From Anaerolineales bacterium (GTDB taxonomy: Bacteria; Chloroflexota; Anaerolineae; Anaerolineales; UBA4823): a stretch of DNA of 64,000 nt. The stretch lies in NCBI GenBank assembly GCA_016929095.1, contig JAFGJM010000010.1, forward strand, positions 1 through 64,000, given 5' to 3'. The notes under the pieces are model-generated. The model worked only from the letters and a program-made list of their open reading frames with translations, did no database searches and had not been told where the DNA came from. Position numbers and translations under genes: made by a program. Shown one piece after another: positions 24,941 through 34,603 of the stretch (position 1 is its first letter; every line of letters starts with the position of its first letter).

Positions 24941-26146
24941 ATGGCGACAAACAGCCCTAAGAATTTATATATCCTTTCTTTTACATTAGTTGTGGTCACC
25001 CTGGGATTCGGCATGGTCATGCCAATCTTCCCGTTTATGATCACGGGTATGGGCGGCAGCGGAGATGAGTATGGCTGGCTCATTGCTCTGGCTGCCTTTA
25101 CACAATTGATTTTCTCACCGTTGTGGGGGAATATTTCTGACCGTATTGGTCGTAAACCTGTGCTTTTGATCGGAATGGTGGGCACCGGGCTGACTCTGGT
25201 AATATTTGGTATCGCCACCCGCTTATGGATGTTATTTGTGGGGCGCGCCTTGTCGGGGTTGCTGGCGTCGGCGGTGATGCCGGCGGCTATGGCTTATATC
25301 GGCGACTGCACCAGCGAGGAAGAACGCGGAGGGGGGATTGGAAAATTGGGAGGCGCCGCCGCGCTCGGTATCATTCTGGGTCCGGGAGTTGGCGGTTTGC
25401 TGGCGGGTGATTCGCTGACGCTGCCATTCTTCATCGCTGCCGGTTTGACTTTGTTGTCATGTATATTCATTTTTGCGATGCTGCCAGAGTCGCATAACAC
25501 AGCGCTGATCAATCCCGAAAGCATGAAAATGAAAGTAATTGACCTGGGAGAATTATGGCGTGCTCTATACAGCCCGATCGGCATTTTACTGATTATGGCA
25601 TTTATCGTCAGCTTTGGCGCCACAAATTTTCAAGCCATCTTCGGGTTATATGCCATGCAAAAGTTCGATTTCAATGCCCAGCAGGTAGGGGTAATCTTGA
25701 TGGTGGTGGGGCTGGTTTCGGCGGTCATCCAGGGCACGCTCACCGGACCGCTCGCCAAGCGCTTCGGTGAGATGTCCATCATCAAGGTATCCTTTTTCAC
25801 CAATGCCCTGGGTTTCCTGGTGTTGCTGCTGGCAAATTCGTATACCACAGTCCTGCTTACCACGGGTGTTTACATTCTCTCGCATACCTTATTGCGCCCG
25901 GCGGTGCAATCGCTCACCTCACGCAAAGCCGCCATGGGGCAGGGTGTAGCCATGGGTATGAATAATGCCTTTATCAGCCTGGGGCAGATCGCCGGACCAA
26001 TCTGGGCGGGTTATGTGTTCGATGTCAATATGAATTTACCCTACCTGAGCGGGGCGGTGATACTATTGGCGGGGTTTGTGGTGAGTTTGGTGAAAGTGAG
26101 GGAAACAAAAACCTCCGATATCTCAAAGATATCGGAGGTTGGTTAG
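24941..26146 (+). CDS. MFS drug-type transporter
   Basis: Twelve-span major facilitator of 401 aa from the ATG 1 nt after the previous stop; an upstream ATG at 24896 would overlap that gene. Motif A is WGNISDRIGRKPVLL after TM2, and motif C-like GPGVGGLLAG in TM5, both typical of DHA1 (TetA-like) drug/H+ antiporters. Tight linkage to the rifampin-phosphotransferase-like gene suggests a modify-and-export unit. The last codons overlap the terminator hairpin of the convergent phosphohexomutase gene. Confidence 0.87.
   Translation: MATNSPKNLYILSFTLVVVTLGFGMVMPIFPFMITGMGGSGDEYGWLIALAAFTQLIFSPLWGNISDRIGRKPVLLIGMVGTGLTLVIFGIATRLWMLFVGRALSGLLASAVMPAAMAYIGDCTSEEERGGGIGKLGGAAALGIILGPGVGGLLAGDSLTLPFFIAAGLTLLSCIFIFAMLPESHNTALINPESMKMKVIDLGELWRALYSPIGILLIMAFIVSFGATNFQAIFGLYAMQKFDFNAQQVGVILMVVGLVSAVIQGTLTGPLAKRFGEMSIIKVSFFTNALGFLVLLLANSYTTVLLTTGVYILSHTLLRPAVQSLTSRKAAMGQGVAMGMNNAFISLGQIAGPIWAGYVFDVNMNLPYLSGAVILLAGFVVSLVKVRETKTSDISKISEVG
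26108..26140 (-). terminator. terminator embedded in the MFS coding end
   Basis: A perfect 13-bp stem (26110-26122 with 26128-26140, loop of 5) followed on the minus strand by TTTTTG. It would end transcription of the phosphohexomutase gene (stop at 26152), yet it lies wholly inside the last codons of the convergent MFS gene (stop at 26146). Confidence 0.75.
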
Positions 26147-26151
26147 TGTAA

Positions 26152-27543
26152 TTATTTCGGCTTCTCGAACTTGATGGCCGGGAATTTCTTTAGCCCATCA
26201 AACACGAGCTTTTTCACTTTTTCCAGGCTCTCGGGCGAATCGGCTTCGAAGCGCAGGTTGAGCGTGGGGGTAGTGTTGGATGCCCGCACCAATCCCCATC
26301 CATCCGGCAGGATGACTTTAGCGCCGTCGATATCGATAACCTCATATTCTTTATCGAACATGGCTACCAGTTGTTTGATGGTATCGAATTTGGCGGCTTC
26401 GTCGATGTAGACCTCGATCAAGGGGGTGGAATATTGCTTTGGCAGGTTGGTGAACTGAGTGGAGAGAGGCTTATCGGATTTTGAAAGCATTTCCAGGATA
26501 CGCGCCGCGGCATATAACGCATCGTCCACCGTAAAATAATCTTCCGATACGAACATGTGACCGCTGAATTCCCCGCCCAGGATGATGTTATCTTCCCACA
26601 TTTTCTTCTTCATCAGAGAGTGACCGGTTTTCCAAACCACCGATTTACCGCCGTGTTGTTTGATGTCAAATTCCACATTGCGGGAAGACTTGATATCCAC
26701 CAACACGGTTTCACCCGGGTGACGGGAGAGGAAATCGCGCGCCAGCAAGATCAGCGTGTAATCTGAAGAAAGATAACCGCCTTTTTCGTCGATAAGCCCT
26801 ACCCGGTCGCCATCGCCATCGAAGCCCATACCGATATCGGCACCCGTTTCAACGACGACCCGTTTCAAATCGGTGAGATATTGCTCGTGTTCCGGATTGG
26901 GCAGGTGGTTGGGGAAGGTGCCATCCAGCTCGGTGAAAAGCTCCACCACCTCACAACCAATCCGTTTGAGCATTTGGGGAACGGTGAGCCCGGCAATGCC
27001 ATTACCGGTATCTACAGCCACTTTCATGGGACGCTGCAGGTGGATCAAGTTGGCGATGCGGTCATAATATTCCGGTTTGGGGTCTTTTTGTTCCACTTTT
27101 CCGGCGCCGCTGATTAATTTATCGTCCATGATCAGGCGGTATAAACTCTTGATTTCCTCGCCGGACAATGGTTTTGCCATCTCTCTGACTATCTTCAGCC
27201 CGTTATACTGGATGGGATTATGGCTGCCGGTGATATTGACGCCGCCATCCAGCCCCCACTGGCATATGGTGACATACAACAAAGGAGAGGTGCTCAAGCC
27301 AATATCGATGACATCGCAGCCGGAAGCGGTCAATCCTTCGATCAGTGCGGTTCTGATGGTTTCAGAGCTTTCCCGGTTATCACGTCCTATCGCCATTTTT
27401 TTTCCGCCTGCATTTTGGATAAAAGTACCTATGGCTTTTCCGATAACCGTGATGACTTCAGGTTTCAGGTCGCTATCGACCAACCCGCGTACATCGTATT
27501 CACGAAAGATAAGAGGGTTAATAGGGGGTAAATTCATACTCAT
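26152..27543 (-). CDS. phosphomannomutase/phosphoglucomutase
   Basis: Alpha-D-phosphohexomutase, 463 aa, interconverting hexose 6- and 1-phosphates for nucleotide sugars and polysaccharide. N-terminal FREYDVRG; catalytic phosphoserine Ser107 in TGSHNP (the common form is TASHNP); metal loop GFDGDGDRVG; sugar loop GGEFSGHMF; phosphate loop RASNTTPTLNLRFEA. ManB/AlgC-type. It stands alone before the phosphate block and could serve the polysaccharide locus at 53-60 kb. Confidence 0.9.
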   Translation of the reverse strand: MSMNLPPINPLIFREYDVRGLVDSDLKPEVITVIGKAIGTFIQNAGGKKMAIGRDNRESSETIRTALIEGLTASGCDVIDIGLSTSPLLYVTICQWGLDGGVNITGSHNPIQYNGLKIVREMAKPLSGEEIKSLYRLIMDDKLISGAGKVEQKDPKPEYYDRIANLIHLQRPMKVAVDTGNGIAGLTVPQMLKRIGCEVVELFTELDGTFPNHLPNPEHEQYLTDLKRVVVETGADIGMGFDGDGDRVGLIDEKGGYLSSDYTLILLARDFLSRHPGETVLVDIKSSRNVEFDIKQHGGKSVVWKTGHSLMKKKMWEDNIILGGEFSGHMFVSEDYFTVDDALYAAARILEMLSKSDKPLSTQFTNLPKQYSTPLIEVYIDEAAKFDTIKQLVAMFDKEYEVIDIDGAKVILPDGWGLVRASNTTPTLNLRFEADSPESLEKVKKLVFDGLKKFPAIKFEKPK

Positions 27544-27845
27544 GTCGGTTTATTCCTAAATCATAAAAACACAGCTCATAAGGATCCGGGGCGATAAATT
27601 AAGAATTGATTGGCAAAGTATACGCTATAAATTATCAATTCATTGGATGTCATGTCAACTCTGCAAATTATTAATCAACGCAGAGTCATATCGTTAAAAT
27701 TATAACATGGGGCTTTAATGGGTAACGGACTTATTATTTTTGGGATATATAATCGCTGGCAATAATAGCGATACCGGTCATCCGTATCTTTTATGACGGG
27801 AGGCCGGTATCGTCAAAAACGATCAGCCAGTCAGATTTTACAGAC
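27544..27845. other. gene-free stretch with hairpin
   Basis: About 300 nt between the phosphohexomutase start and phoU end. The only structure seen is an imperfect inverted repeat, CGATACCGG (27769-27777) with CCGGTATCG (27804-27812) and an inner CCGT/ACGG pairing. It lies 35 nt past the phoU stop and could end the pst transcript, although the T-run is poor. Confidence 0.45.
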
Positions 27846-28559
27846 CTAGACATCCGCGAAATCTGGTTCAATTTTCTTACCCTTGGCCAAGTCTAATTCA
27901 ATGATTTCACCGGTTACCAGGAACACGGTGCGTTCGCATATGTTGGTTACCCGGTCGGCTAATCTTTCCAGATTGTGGGCAGCCCAGATCAGATAGTTGG
28001 CGCCGTGAATGATAGTTGGATCGGCAAACATCATCGTTAAAAGGTCGTTATAAACGCGATTATATAATTCATCCACTTTGTCATCTTCTTCGGGAATAGC
28101 ACGAGCGACATCAGCATCGCCGGAGACAAAAGCGCCTAAAGCGCGGTGCAGCATATCCAACCCTAAATCTGCCATGCGTGGGATATCGATCAGCGGTTTA
28201 ACCAGCGGCTCACTGCCCAGCATTAAATTGATCTTACAGATACCTTTGGCGTAATCGCCGATACGTTCCAGTTCTGTGTTGACTTCCAAAATCGCGGCTA
28301 ACATGCGCAGGTCACGCGCCATGGGCTGCTGGGTGGCGATCAGTATCAGACAATTTTGTTCGATCTCGTAGCGTTTTTCATTGATATTTTGATCGCCATC
28401 ATAAATTCGCCGGGCAACTTCTAAATCGCGCCTTTTTAGAGCTTCTACGGCCTCTCTCACCGCCTGCTCAACCATGCTGCCCAAGATCAATAATTGGTAT
28501 TTTAATTCCTGAAGTTCGCGTTCAAATGTTTCGCGTGGCATAATTTCATCCCATTCCAT
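27846..28559 (-). CDS. phoU: phosphate transport regulator PhoU
   Basis: PhoU, 237 aa, two PhoU helical repeats: the first opens with ERELQELKYQLLILGSMVEQAV, the second with ADLGLDMLHRALGAFV. The metal-binding E/DxxxD motifs are present (LERIGDYAKGICKI and LERLADRVTNICE). It links the Pst transporter to the PhoR kinase and damps the response under phosphate sufficiency. The ATG overlaps the pstB stop by one base. Last gene of the pst operon. Confidence 0.93.
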   Translation of the reverse strand: MEWDEIMPRETFERELQELKYQLLILGSMVEQAVREAVEALKRRDLEVARRIYDGDQNINEKRYEIEQNCLILIATQQPMARDLRMLAAILEVNTELERIGDYAKGICKINLMLGSEPLVKPLIDIPRMADLGLDMLHRALGAFVSGDADVARAIPEEDDKVDELYNRVYNDLLTMMFADPTIIHGANYLIWAAHNLERLADRVTNICERTVFLVTGEIIELDLAKGKKIEPDFADV

Positions 28560-29518
28560 TAACCAAATCTACCGGTAACATAATCTTCAGTCTGCTTATT
28601 CTTGGGATTGGTGAATACCTGGGAAGTAGCCTCATATTCAACCAATATCCCTGTTCGGGTTTGCGGGCTGTCGATCATCATAAAAGCCGTGTAATCCGAA
28701 ACGCGGGCGGCTTGCTGCATGTTATGGGTCACTATAACGATTGTGTAATCCGTTTTCAACGTCTGCATCAACTCCTCGATCTTCAAGGTGGCTACCGGAT
28801 CCAATGCCGAAGCCGGTTCATCCATTAATATCACTTCTGGTTGAACAGCCAGTGCGCGGGCGATGCATAAACGTTGCTGTTGACCGCCAGAAAGCGCCAT
28901 GCCGGATTGGTTGAGTTTATCTTTTACTTCTTCCCATAAAGCGGCTTGTTGAAGACTTTGCTCCACGATTTCATCCAGGAGAGAACGACGTCGTAAACCG
29001 TACAAACGTGGTCCATAGGCAATATTATCATAAATTGTCTTAGGAAATGGGTTAGGCCTTTGAAAAACCATGCCCACCCGGCGCCGTACGCCTACGATAT
29101 CCACCCCAGGGGTATAGATATTCGTTCCATCCAGAAGGACTTCTCCTTCGGTGTGGGTATTAGGCACCAGGTCGTTCATGCGGTTCAAAGAGCGCAGCAA
29201 GGTGGATTTCCCACACCCCGATGGGCCGATGATCGCCGTGATTTTATTTGAAAGTATATCCATCGATATATTACTCAGCGCCTTGAATTTTCCGTAATAT
29301 AAGGAAAAATCTCGTATCGAGGCTTTATAAAAATTTTCCGATGGCAAAGAAACCGACACGTCTTCTTGTGCACGAGTAACGAGAAATGGTAAATTATTAC
29401 TCTTTTTTACCTCATTTGATGCCGTTTCAACCACCGAATAATCGATCAAACTGGGAAAATTATTTTGAGTCTTTTTATTTTGATGGTGCCACATAAACAT
29501 ATCTAAAAACATATCCAT
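28559..29518 (-). CDS. pstB: phosphate ABC transporter ATPase PstB
   Basis: ABC ATPase of 319 aa: Walker [10 protein letters not shown], signature [15 protein letters not shown], Walker [15 protein letters not shown]-loop VTHNMQ. PstB is usually about 250-270 aa; here some 65 extra residues precede the domain (which begins around [15 protein letters not shown]). No internal ATG could shorten it, though a GTG in the linker could. GGGAG stands 12 nt before the annotated ATG, 6 nt past the pstA stop. The extension is Asn/Ser rich and opens with Met/Phe-rich [10 protein letters not shown]; its role is unknown. Confidence 0.9.
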   Translation of the reverse strand: MDMFLDMFMWHHQNKKTQNNFPSLIDYSVVETASNEVKKSNNLPFLVTRAQEDVSVSLPSENFYKASIRDFSLYYGKFKALSNISMDILSNKITAIIGPSGCGKSTLLRSLNRMNDLVPNTHTEGEVLLDGTNIYTPGVDIVGVRRRVGMVFQRPNPFPKTIYDNIAYGPRLYGLRRRSLLDEIVEQSLQQAALWEEVKDKLNQSGMALSGGQQQRLCIARALAVQPEVILMDEPASALDPVATLKIEELMQTLKTDYTIVIVTHNMQQAARVSDYTAFMMIDSPQTRTGILVEYEATSQVFTNPKNKQTEDYVTGRFG

Positions 29519-29524
29519 GAGTCA

Positions 29525-30493
29525 TTATCTCCCTTGCAACCGCGACATACGCCGCTGCATCCAAAGACGCGTGGCGATATTGAGCGTTAGTATCAAGATC
29601 ATTAAAATCAGGGCGGCAGCCCAGGATTGGTTGATGCGTTCCGGATAAGGCTGCTGGGCGTATTTCCACAGCGTGAGCGGTAGCGAATCGACCGGCTGCT
29701 CGAAAATACGGGTGAGAATTGCCATAATTCCGGTGCGGTTGGCTACGCCGCTGCTGATGATTTTCCCTATTTCATAATTTTCGTTGCCCAAGGCTGTGAA
29801 GAGAAGCGGCGCGGTCTCTCCGGATGCCCGCGCCAGCCCCAGAAGGATACCGGTGACAATGCCGTTTGAGGCTGCCACCAGAGTTACACTAAGGGTGGTT
29901 TTCCATTCCGGTGCACCCAGTGCCAGGGAGCCTTCCCGCAAAGTATGCGGGGTAAGCTTGATCATCTCCTCGGTTGTACGCACAATGGTGGGGAACATGA
30001 TGATTGCCAAAGCGATGCCTCCTGCCAACGCAGAATAATGACCCTGGGTTTTTACCACCAAAGCATAGCCAAATAAACCCACTACGATGGACGGCACACC
30101 GGAAAGAACGTCGGTACCAAAGCGCACGGCGATCCCTAAAATAGTATTTGGATGATAGGCGGCGTATATGGCTGCCAGTATGGCAGGCGGAATTGATATA
30201 ATCCCGCCGAGCAAGGTGAGGATCACTGTCCCTTCGATGGCGTGTAAAACACCACCCCCTTCCATTCCTAAAGGTTTGGGCATTTGAGTGAAGAAATCAA
30301 GTGATATATATTGCCCGCCTTTATAAATCACGTATCCGATAATCCACACGAGGGGCACTAATGCCAGAAAGGTTAATATACCGGTAATGATCAACATACC
30401 TACATTGGTGATTTTTCGGCGGGTATACCCGGTGCGGGTGTGGTAAGAGGCAATTAATCGTTTTTCGGGGTACATTTCTGCCGTGGATGTCAT
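29525..30493 (-). CDS. pstA: phosphate ABC transporter permease PstA
   Basis: Inner-membrane permease of 322 aa with about six spans; the EAA loop is REGSLALGAPEWKTTLSVTL. The chosen ATG (30493) overlaps the pstC stop as ATGA; an earlier ATG at 30532 would overlap pstC by 43 nt. Works with PstC, PstB and PstS in high-affinity phosphate uptake. Confidence 0.92.
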   Translation of the reverse strand: MTSTAEMYPEKRLIASYHTRTGYTRRKITNVGMLIITGILTFLALVPLVWIIGYVIYKGGQYISLDFFTQMPKPLGMEGGGVLHAIEGTVILTLLGGIISIPPAILAAIYAAYHPNTILGIAVRFGTDVLSGVPSIVVGLFGYALVVKTQGHYSALAGGIALAIIMFPTIVRTTEEMIKLTPHTLREGSLALGAPEWKTTLSVTLVAASNGIVTGILLGLARASGETAPLLFTALGNENYEIGKIISSGVANRTGIMAILTRIFEQPVDSLPLTLWKYAQQPYPERINQSWAAALILMILILTLNIATRLWMQRRMSRLQGR

Positions 30494-31476
30494 GCACGCG
30501 CCTCCTGTACATTGCGTTTCGCCACACGCCACACCAGGTATCGGGCAATGATATTAAGCAATAAAGTCATGGCAAATAAAATTAATCCAATCTCGATTAA
30601 TGCCTGAGAGTGTAATATGCCGGTAGCCTCGGCAAATTCATTGGCGATCAGGCTGGACATGGTATAGCCGGGTCTTAGCAGCGAAAACGAACCTTCGATG
30701 CTGTTGCCGATCACCATGGTCACAGCCATGGTTTCTCCTAAGGCCCTGCCCAGCCCCAGGATGACCGCGCCCAGGATTCCGGACAGCCCATAGGGGAAAA
30801 GCACCTGCCATATTGTTTCCCATTGGGTGGCGCCTAATGCCAGAGAGGCTTCCCGCTGGGTTCGAGGGATAGCCACAAAAACGTCCCGCGTTACTGCGGC
30901 AATGGTGGGGGTGATCATAATTGCCAGTATCAAAGAAGCGGCTAAGCGGCTGGAGCCGCTTACTGGGATGGGACCTTCAAAAAATTTCCCCAACCCAGGG
31001 ATATTCCCAAACACTGCAAATAGAGCATTCCCGACGGGCGTGACGACTTCGGGTAAAAATACGAAGATGCCCCATAAACCAAAAATCACGCTGGGTATGG
31101 CTGCCAATAATTCCACCATCCAGCTCAGGGGTTGATATAGCCATCTTGGGCAAAGTTCCGCTAGGAAGATGGCGACCCCCAGGCTGACCGGCATTGAAAG
31201 CGCCAGGGCGGTTATTGAGGTAAGTAATGTGCCATAAATGAATGGCCAGGCTTGAAAAACATCTGTCACCGGATTCCATGATGCATTCAGGGTGGGGGTA
31301 ATAAAATCCCAGCCATAAACGAGGCGGGCTTGTGCGGAGTCGCGCCACAGCATCCAGCCGATCATAAGCATCAGGATCGGCACCAAAGATGCCGCAGCGA
31401 CCACCCCTGTGTTCCAGGGGCGATCGCCGTATTGAAAGATGCGCTGTGAGCGTGTTGATGTGAGGTTGCGCTGCAT
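30490..31476 (-). CDS. pstC: phosphate ABC transporter permease PstC
   Basis: Permease of 328 aa with about six spans; EAA loop REASLALGATQWETIWQVL. The ATG at 31476 lies 2 nt past the pstS stop; an ATG at 31512 would overlap pstS by 34 nt. Partner of PstA. Confidence 0.92.
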   Translation of the reverse strand: MQRNLTSTRSQRIFQYGDRPWNTGVVAAASLVPILMLMIGWMLWRDSAQARLVYGWDFITPTLNASWNPVTDVFQAWPFIYGTLLTSITALALSMPVSLGVAIFLAELCPRWLYQPLSWMVELLAAIPSVIFGLWGIFVFLPEVVTPVGNALFAVFGNIPGLGKFFEGPIPVSGSSRLAASLILAIMITPTIAAVTRDVFVAIPRTQREASLALGATQWETIWQVLFPYGLSGILGAVILGLGRALGETMAVTMVIGNSIEGSFSLLRPGYTMSSLIANEFAEATGILHSQALIEIGLILFAMTLLLNIIARYLVWRVAKRNVQEARA

Positions 31477-31478
31477 AT

Positions 31479-32669
31479 TTAATTGTTTATCATCACCGGG
31501 TTGCCGTTGCAAGTCACTTCAGCCAGTTTTGCCAACACTAAATCACGTACAGATTCGGGGAGTACAGAGTACCCCAACTCAGCTGCGCGTTTGGCGGCAC
31601 CAGCGTCGGTGAGAGCCCACTGCAAGTAACCCAGCAATTTTTCGGCTTTGACTTCGTCCGTCATACTTTCCATGTGCAGGATAATATAAGTATAACCAGC
31701 GATCGGCCAGCTATTTTCACCTTCGCCATCCACGATATTGGTGGTCAATTGCTCGCTGAAACTTCCGGCGAAATCGTTCATGGCGGACGCCAGGGTGTCA
31801 GCATTGGCTTCTACTGTCTTGCCGGCTTTATTGACCATTTGTGCAAAAGCGATTTTGTTGGATACGGCGTAGGACAATTCGACATAGCCGATGGAATTGG
31901 GGGTGTTCTGCACAGCGGCAGCCACGCCCTGGTTGCCCTTGCCTCCCACCCCCATTCCTGCTTTATCCACCGGCCATTCAACCGATGAACCAGCGCCGAC
32001 AGTGTTTTTCCATTCTTCATCAAAAGCCGAGAGGGCTTTGGTAAAGATTTCGGTAGTACCGGAACCATCCGAGCGGTGAACTGCAGTGATGGCAGCGGCA
32101 GGTAATTTATCCGCTAAATCGGGATTGAGTGCAACAATCGCCGGGTCGTTCCATTGCATAATGGTTGCATTGTAGATGCCGACTAAGGTAGACCGATCGA
32201 GTGTAATCGTCGTGGTAATACCTTCCACATTATAGATCGGTACAACAGCACCTGCCAGCATGGGCATCATTTGTAAATCTTTACCCGCTTCATATTCTTC
32301 GTCCTTGAGCAAAGAATCTGAACCGGCAAAATCGACGGTATTGTCGATGATGGCTTTTTTACCGCCACCGGAGCCGATGCCCTGATAATTCAGGGTGACA
32401 GCCGGGTCGATATATTGATAAGCGTAAATCCATTCCGTATAAACAGGCAATGGAAAAGTAGCCCCCGCGCCGTTTATTGAGATTGAACCGGCCGGCAGCG
32501 GCGTAGGTTCGGCTTCAGCGGTGGCGGTGATTATTATGGTTTGAGGTGTTCCTTCAACCAGACGGGTTACTTCAAGCACCTGCGGTTCGACAGTCGCTGT
32601 CTGGGCGCATGCGCCCAGCAACATACTGGCGACCATCATCAATATAATAATTCGGTTAGACGTTTTCAT
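31479..32669 (-). CDS. pstS: phosphate-binding lipoprotein PstS
   Basis: Periplasmic/extracytoplasmic phosphate-binding protein, 396 aa. Signal with lipobox LLGAC (Cys20), then a Thr/Pro-rich linker. Phosphate site motifs: GAGATFPLPVYTEW near the start of the domain, GSGGGKKAII, FAGSDSLL, and HRSDGSGTTEIFTKAL. First gene of pstSCAB-phoU; a Pho-box-like repeat is upstream. Confidence 0.92.
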   Translation of the reverse strand: MKTSNRIIILMMVASMLLGACAQTATVEPQVLEVTRLVEGTPQTIIITATAEAEPTPLPAGSISINGAGATFPLPVYTEWIYAYQYIDPAVTLNYQGIGSGGGKKAIIDNTVDFAGSDSLLKDEEYEAGKDLQMMPMLAGAVVPIYNVEGITTTITLDRSTLVGIYNATIMQWNDPAIVALNPDLADKLPAAAITAVHRSDGSGTTEIFTKALSAFDEEWKNTVGAGSSVEWPVDKAGMGVGGKGNQGVAAAVQNTPNSIGYVELSYAVSNKIAFAQMVNKAGKTVEANADTLASAMNDFAGSFSEQLTTNIVDGEGENSWPIAGYTYIILHMESMTDEVKAEKLLGYLQWALTDAGAAKRAAELGYSVLPESVRDLVLAKLAEVTCNGNPVMINN

Positions 32670-32759
32670 TCTTTCTCCTAAAAATTTAAATTTTCCTTTT
32701 TTGTCAAAGAAAATGATAGCATTTTAGATTTAACAGGCGAATAAATGCCGGTTAATAGT

Positions 32760-32788
32760 TTTTCAAAGCTTTGTAAACGTTTGGTAAA
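32760..32788 (-). promoter_or_regulatory. Pho-box-like direct repeats before pstS
   Basis: On the minus strand TTTACCA (32788-32782) and TTTACAA (32777-32771) stand 11 bp apart, with a weaker TTTGAAA unit 10 bp further on. An 11-bp repeat of a 7-mer is the layout bound by PhoB/PhoP dimers. It lies between the phoR stop and pstS. Confidence 0.5.
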
Positions 32789-32809
32789 TGGGGGGAAAAG
32801 AGCGATTTG

Positions 32810-34597
32810 CTATTGCGCCATGGGTATACAAAAATAAAATGTACTGCCTTGCCCCTCCTGGCTTTCAGCCCATATTTTGCCCCCATGCGCTTCCACCATA
32901 TGCCGGGCGATTGCCAGGCCTAAGCCAGTCCCGCCGCCCGAACGCGAGCGGTCGGTTTTATAGAAACGTTCGAAGATACGCGGCAGCTCATTAGCAGGGA
33001 TGCCAATGCCGGTATCCTGTACTGAGAATTGAACAGTCCCCAATTTGTGCTCATTTTCTCCCGGCTGCGCCTTCACGGAAATCCCACCCCCGGCAGGGGT
33101 GAATTTAATCGCATTATGGATCAAATTGACCAGCACCTGCTCCAGACGGGAGGCATCCGCCTGGATATTCGGCAAGCCTATAGGGCAATCTATATTTATG
33201 GTCAAACCAGCCCGCTCGGCTTGCAAGCGCAGCCGCTCTACCGCCTGGGCAATCAAATCATGCGGCGATGTGGCTTTGTAGTTTAACGGCACCTGCCCCG
33301 ATTCGATCCGCGATAATTCCAGCAGCTCCGATACCATCAAACTCAGGGCATCCACCTCTTTTTCCATGCGCTGTAAAAAGCGATGGGCTGCTGTCGGATC
33401 GTTCATAGCGCCTTCCTGTAAGGTTTCAGTAAGGGCTTTCAGCGACGCCAAAGGGGTGCGCAGCTCATGGGAAATATTGCTGATAAAATCCCGCCTTGTT
33501 CTTTCTGTTTGGCGTAAACGGGTGAGGTTTTGGATCAATAACAAAATGTTCCCGGGCGCTACTTTTCCCAAGGGGGCAGCAATGACCAATAGATATAATG
33601 GTTTATCGGGGATTTCCACCGCCGCGCTTTGGGCTTCACCCGTATCTTTACAATGCTGCCACAATTCGATCAATTGATGGTATCTCACCACTTCCGCAAA
33701 AGATACTCCCAAAGCGGTGTCAGAGGATATGGCGAATATCCTTTCGGCTGCCAGGTTGAGCAAGCAGATTTTACCCTCGGCGTCTATAATAAAAACCCCA
33801 TCTGACATTTCCTGCAAAACAGCGGTGGTTTTCACTCTTTCGCTTTCCAGAGCGTTTATTTGCGTATTTAAATGGGCTGCCATTTGATTAAAAACCTGGG
33901 CTAATTTGCCGATTTCATCGTGTGTCGAGGCGATAAGGGAACTGGCTACAAACCCGGTTTTGAATTTGCCTGTGGCTATCTCTTCCACTGCTTTTGTTAA
34001 CTCTTTCAGTGGGTGCGCTGTACGTTCTGCGATGAAGGCAGCCAGGAATGTTGCCAATGCTGCGGCGATCAATGTGGCAAGCAAGATCGTTTGTTGCATC
34101 CGGTATATGTCCGATTCTAATTTCTGCAACGGTAGCGCCACACGCACCACTCCCAGCGGCTCCTCGTTTGAAGGGACAGCCATAGCCAGATAAAGCATTG
34201 ACACCCCCAGGGTATCACTGAAACGGGTTGAGTTGCCCTGTCCTTGAGCCAAAGCCTGGACAATTTCCGGCCGATCGTTGTGGTTTTCCATTTGAGCGGC
34301 ATTCCCTTCCGAATCCCCCAGCACCTCCCCGCTGGAAGCGATGATCGTTACCCGCATATCCAACAGACTGGCGTAGTATTTGGCTTGCGCATCCAATGAT
34401 TGCGGATCAGCATTGCCTTGCAGTCCAGGCAGAATAGCGTCGCTGATCATTCGAGCAGCTATGGCTAACTCTGATTGTTGATGTTGCAAATATTCCCGGC
34501 GGCTATGCTGGGAAATGAATATCCCCAACCCAAGCATAGTAATAATGATCAATATAACGAAAGTGATAGTGATCCGAGAGCGAATAGACCGGAACAC
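32810..34597 (-). CDS. phoR: phosphate-type sensor histidine kinase
   Basis: Membrane histidine kinase of 595 aa: TM 8-28, extracytoplasmic domain about 30-165, TM about 167-190, HAMP about 190-242, PAS about 255-360, HisKA with His377 in FISNISHELRTP, and a HATPase domain with NLIHNAIKFTP (N box), DTGIGIP and GGTGLGLAI. The phosphoaccepting and ATP-binding motifs are intact. It lies 6 nt after the response-regulator gene and before pstSCAB-phoU, so it most likely senses phosphate status with PstB/PhoU. Confidence 0.9.
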   Translation of the reverse strand: MFRSIRSRITITFVILIIITMLGLGIFISQHSRREYLQHQQSELAIAARMISDAILPGLQGNADPQSLDAQAKYYASLLDMRVTIIASSGEVLGDSEGNAAQMENHNDRPEIVQALAQGQGNSTRFSDTLGVSMLYLAMAVPSNEEPLGVVRVALPLQKLESDIYRMQQTILLATLIAAALATFLAAFIAERTAHPLKELTKAVEEIATGKFKTGFVASSLIASTHDEIGKLAQVFNQMAAHLNTQINALESERVKTTAVLQEMSDGVFIIDAEGKICLLNLAAERIFAISSDTALGVSFAEVVRYHQLIELWQHCKDTGEAQSAAVEIPDKPLYLLVIAAPLGKVAPGNILLLIQNLTRLRQTERTRRDFISNISHELRTPLASLKALTETLQEGAMNDPTAAHRFLQRMEKEVDALSLMVSELLELSRIESGQVPLNYKATSPHDLIAQAVERLRLQAERAGLTINIDCPIGLPNIQADASRLEQVLVNLIHNAIKFTPAGGGISVKAQPGENEHKLGTVQFSVQDTGIGIPANELPRIFERFYKTDRSRSGGGTGLGLAIARHMVEAHGGKIWAESQEGQGSTFYFCIPMAQ

Positions 34598-34603
34598 GAG
34601 AGA

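Noticed and set aside
24253-25218. 321-codon minus-strand frame
   Set aside because: Opposite strand of the phosphotransferase and MFS genes, codon pattern only mirrors those genes.
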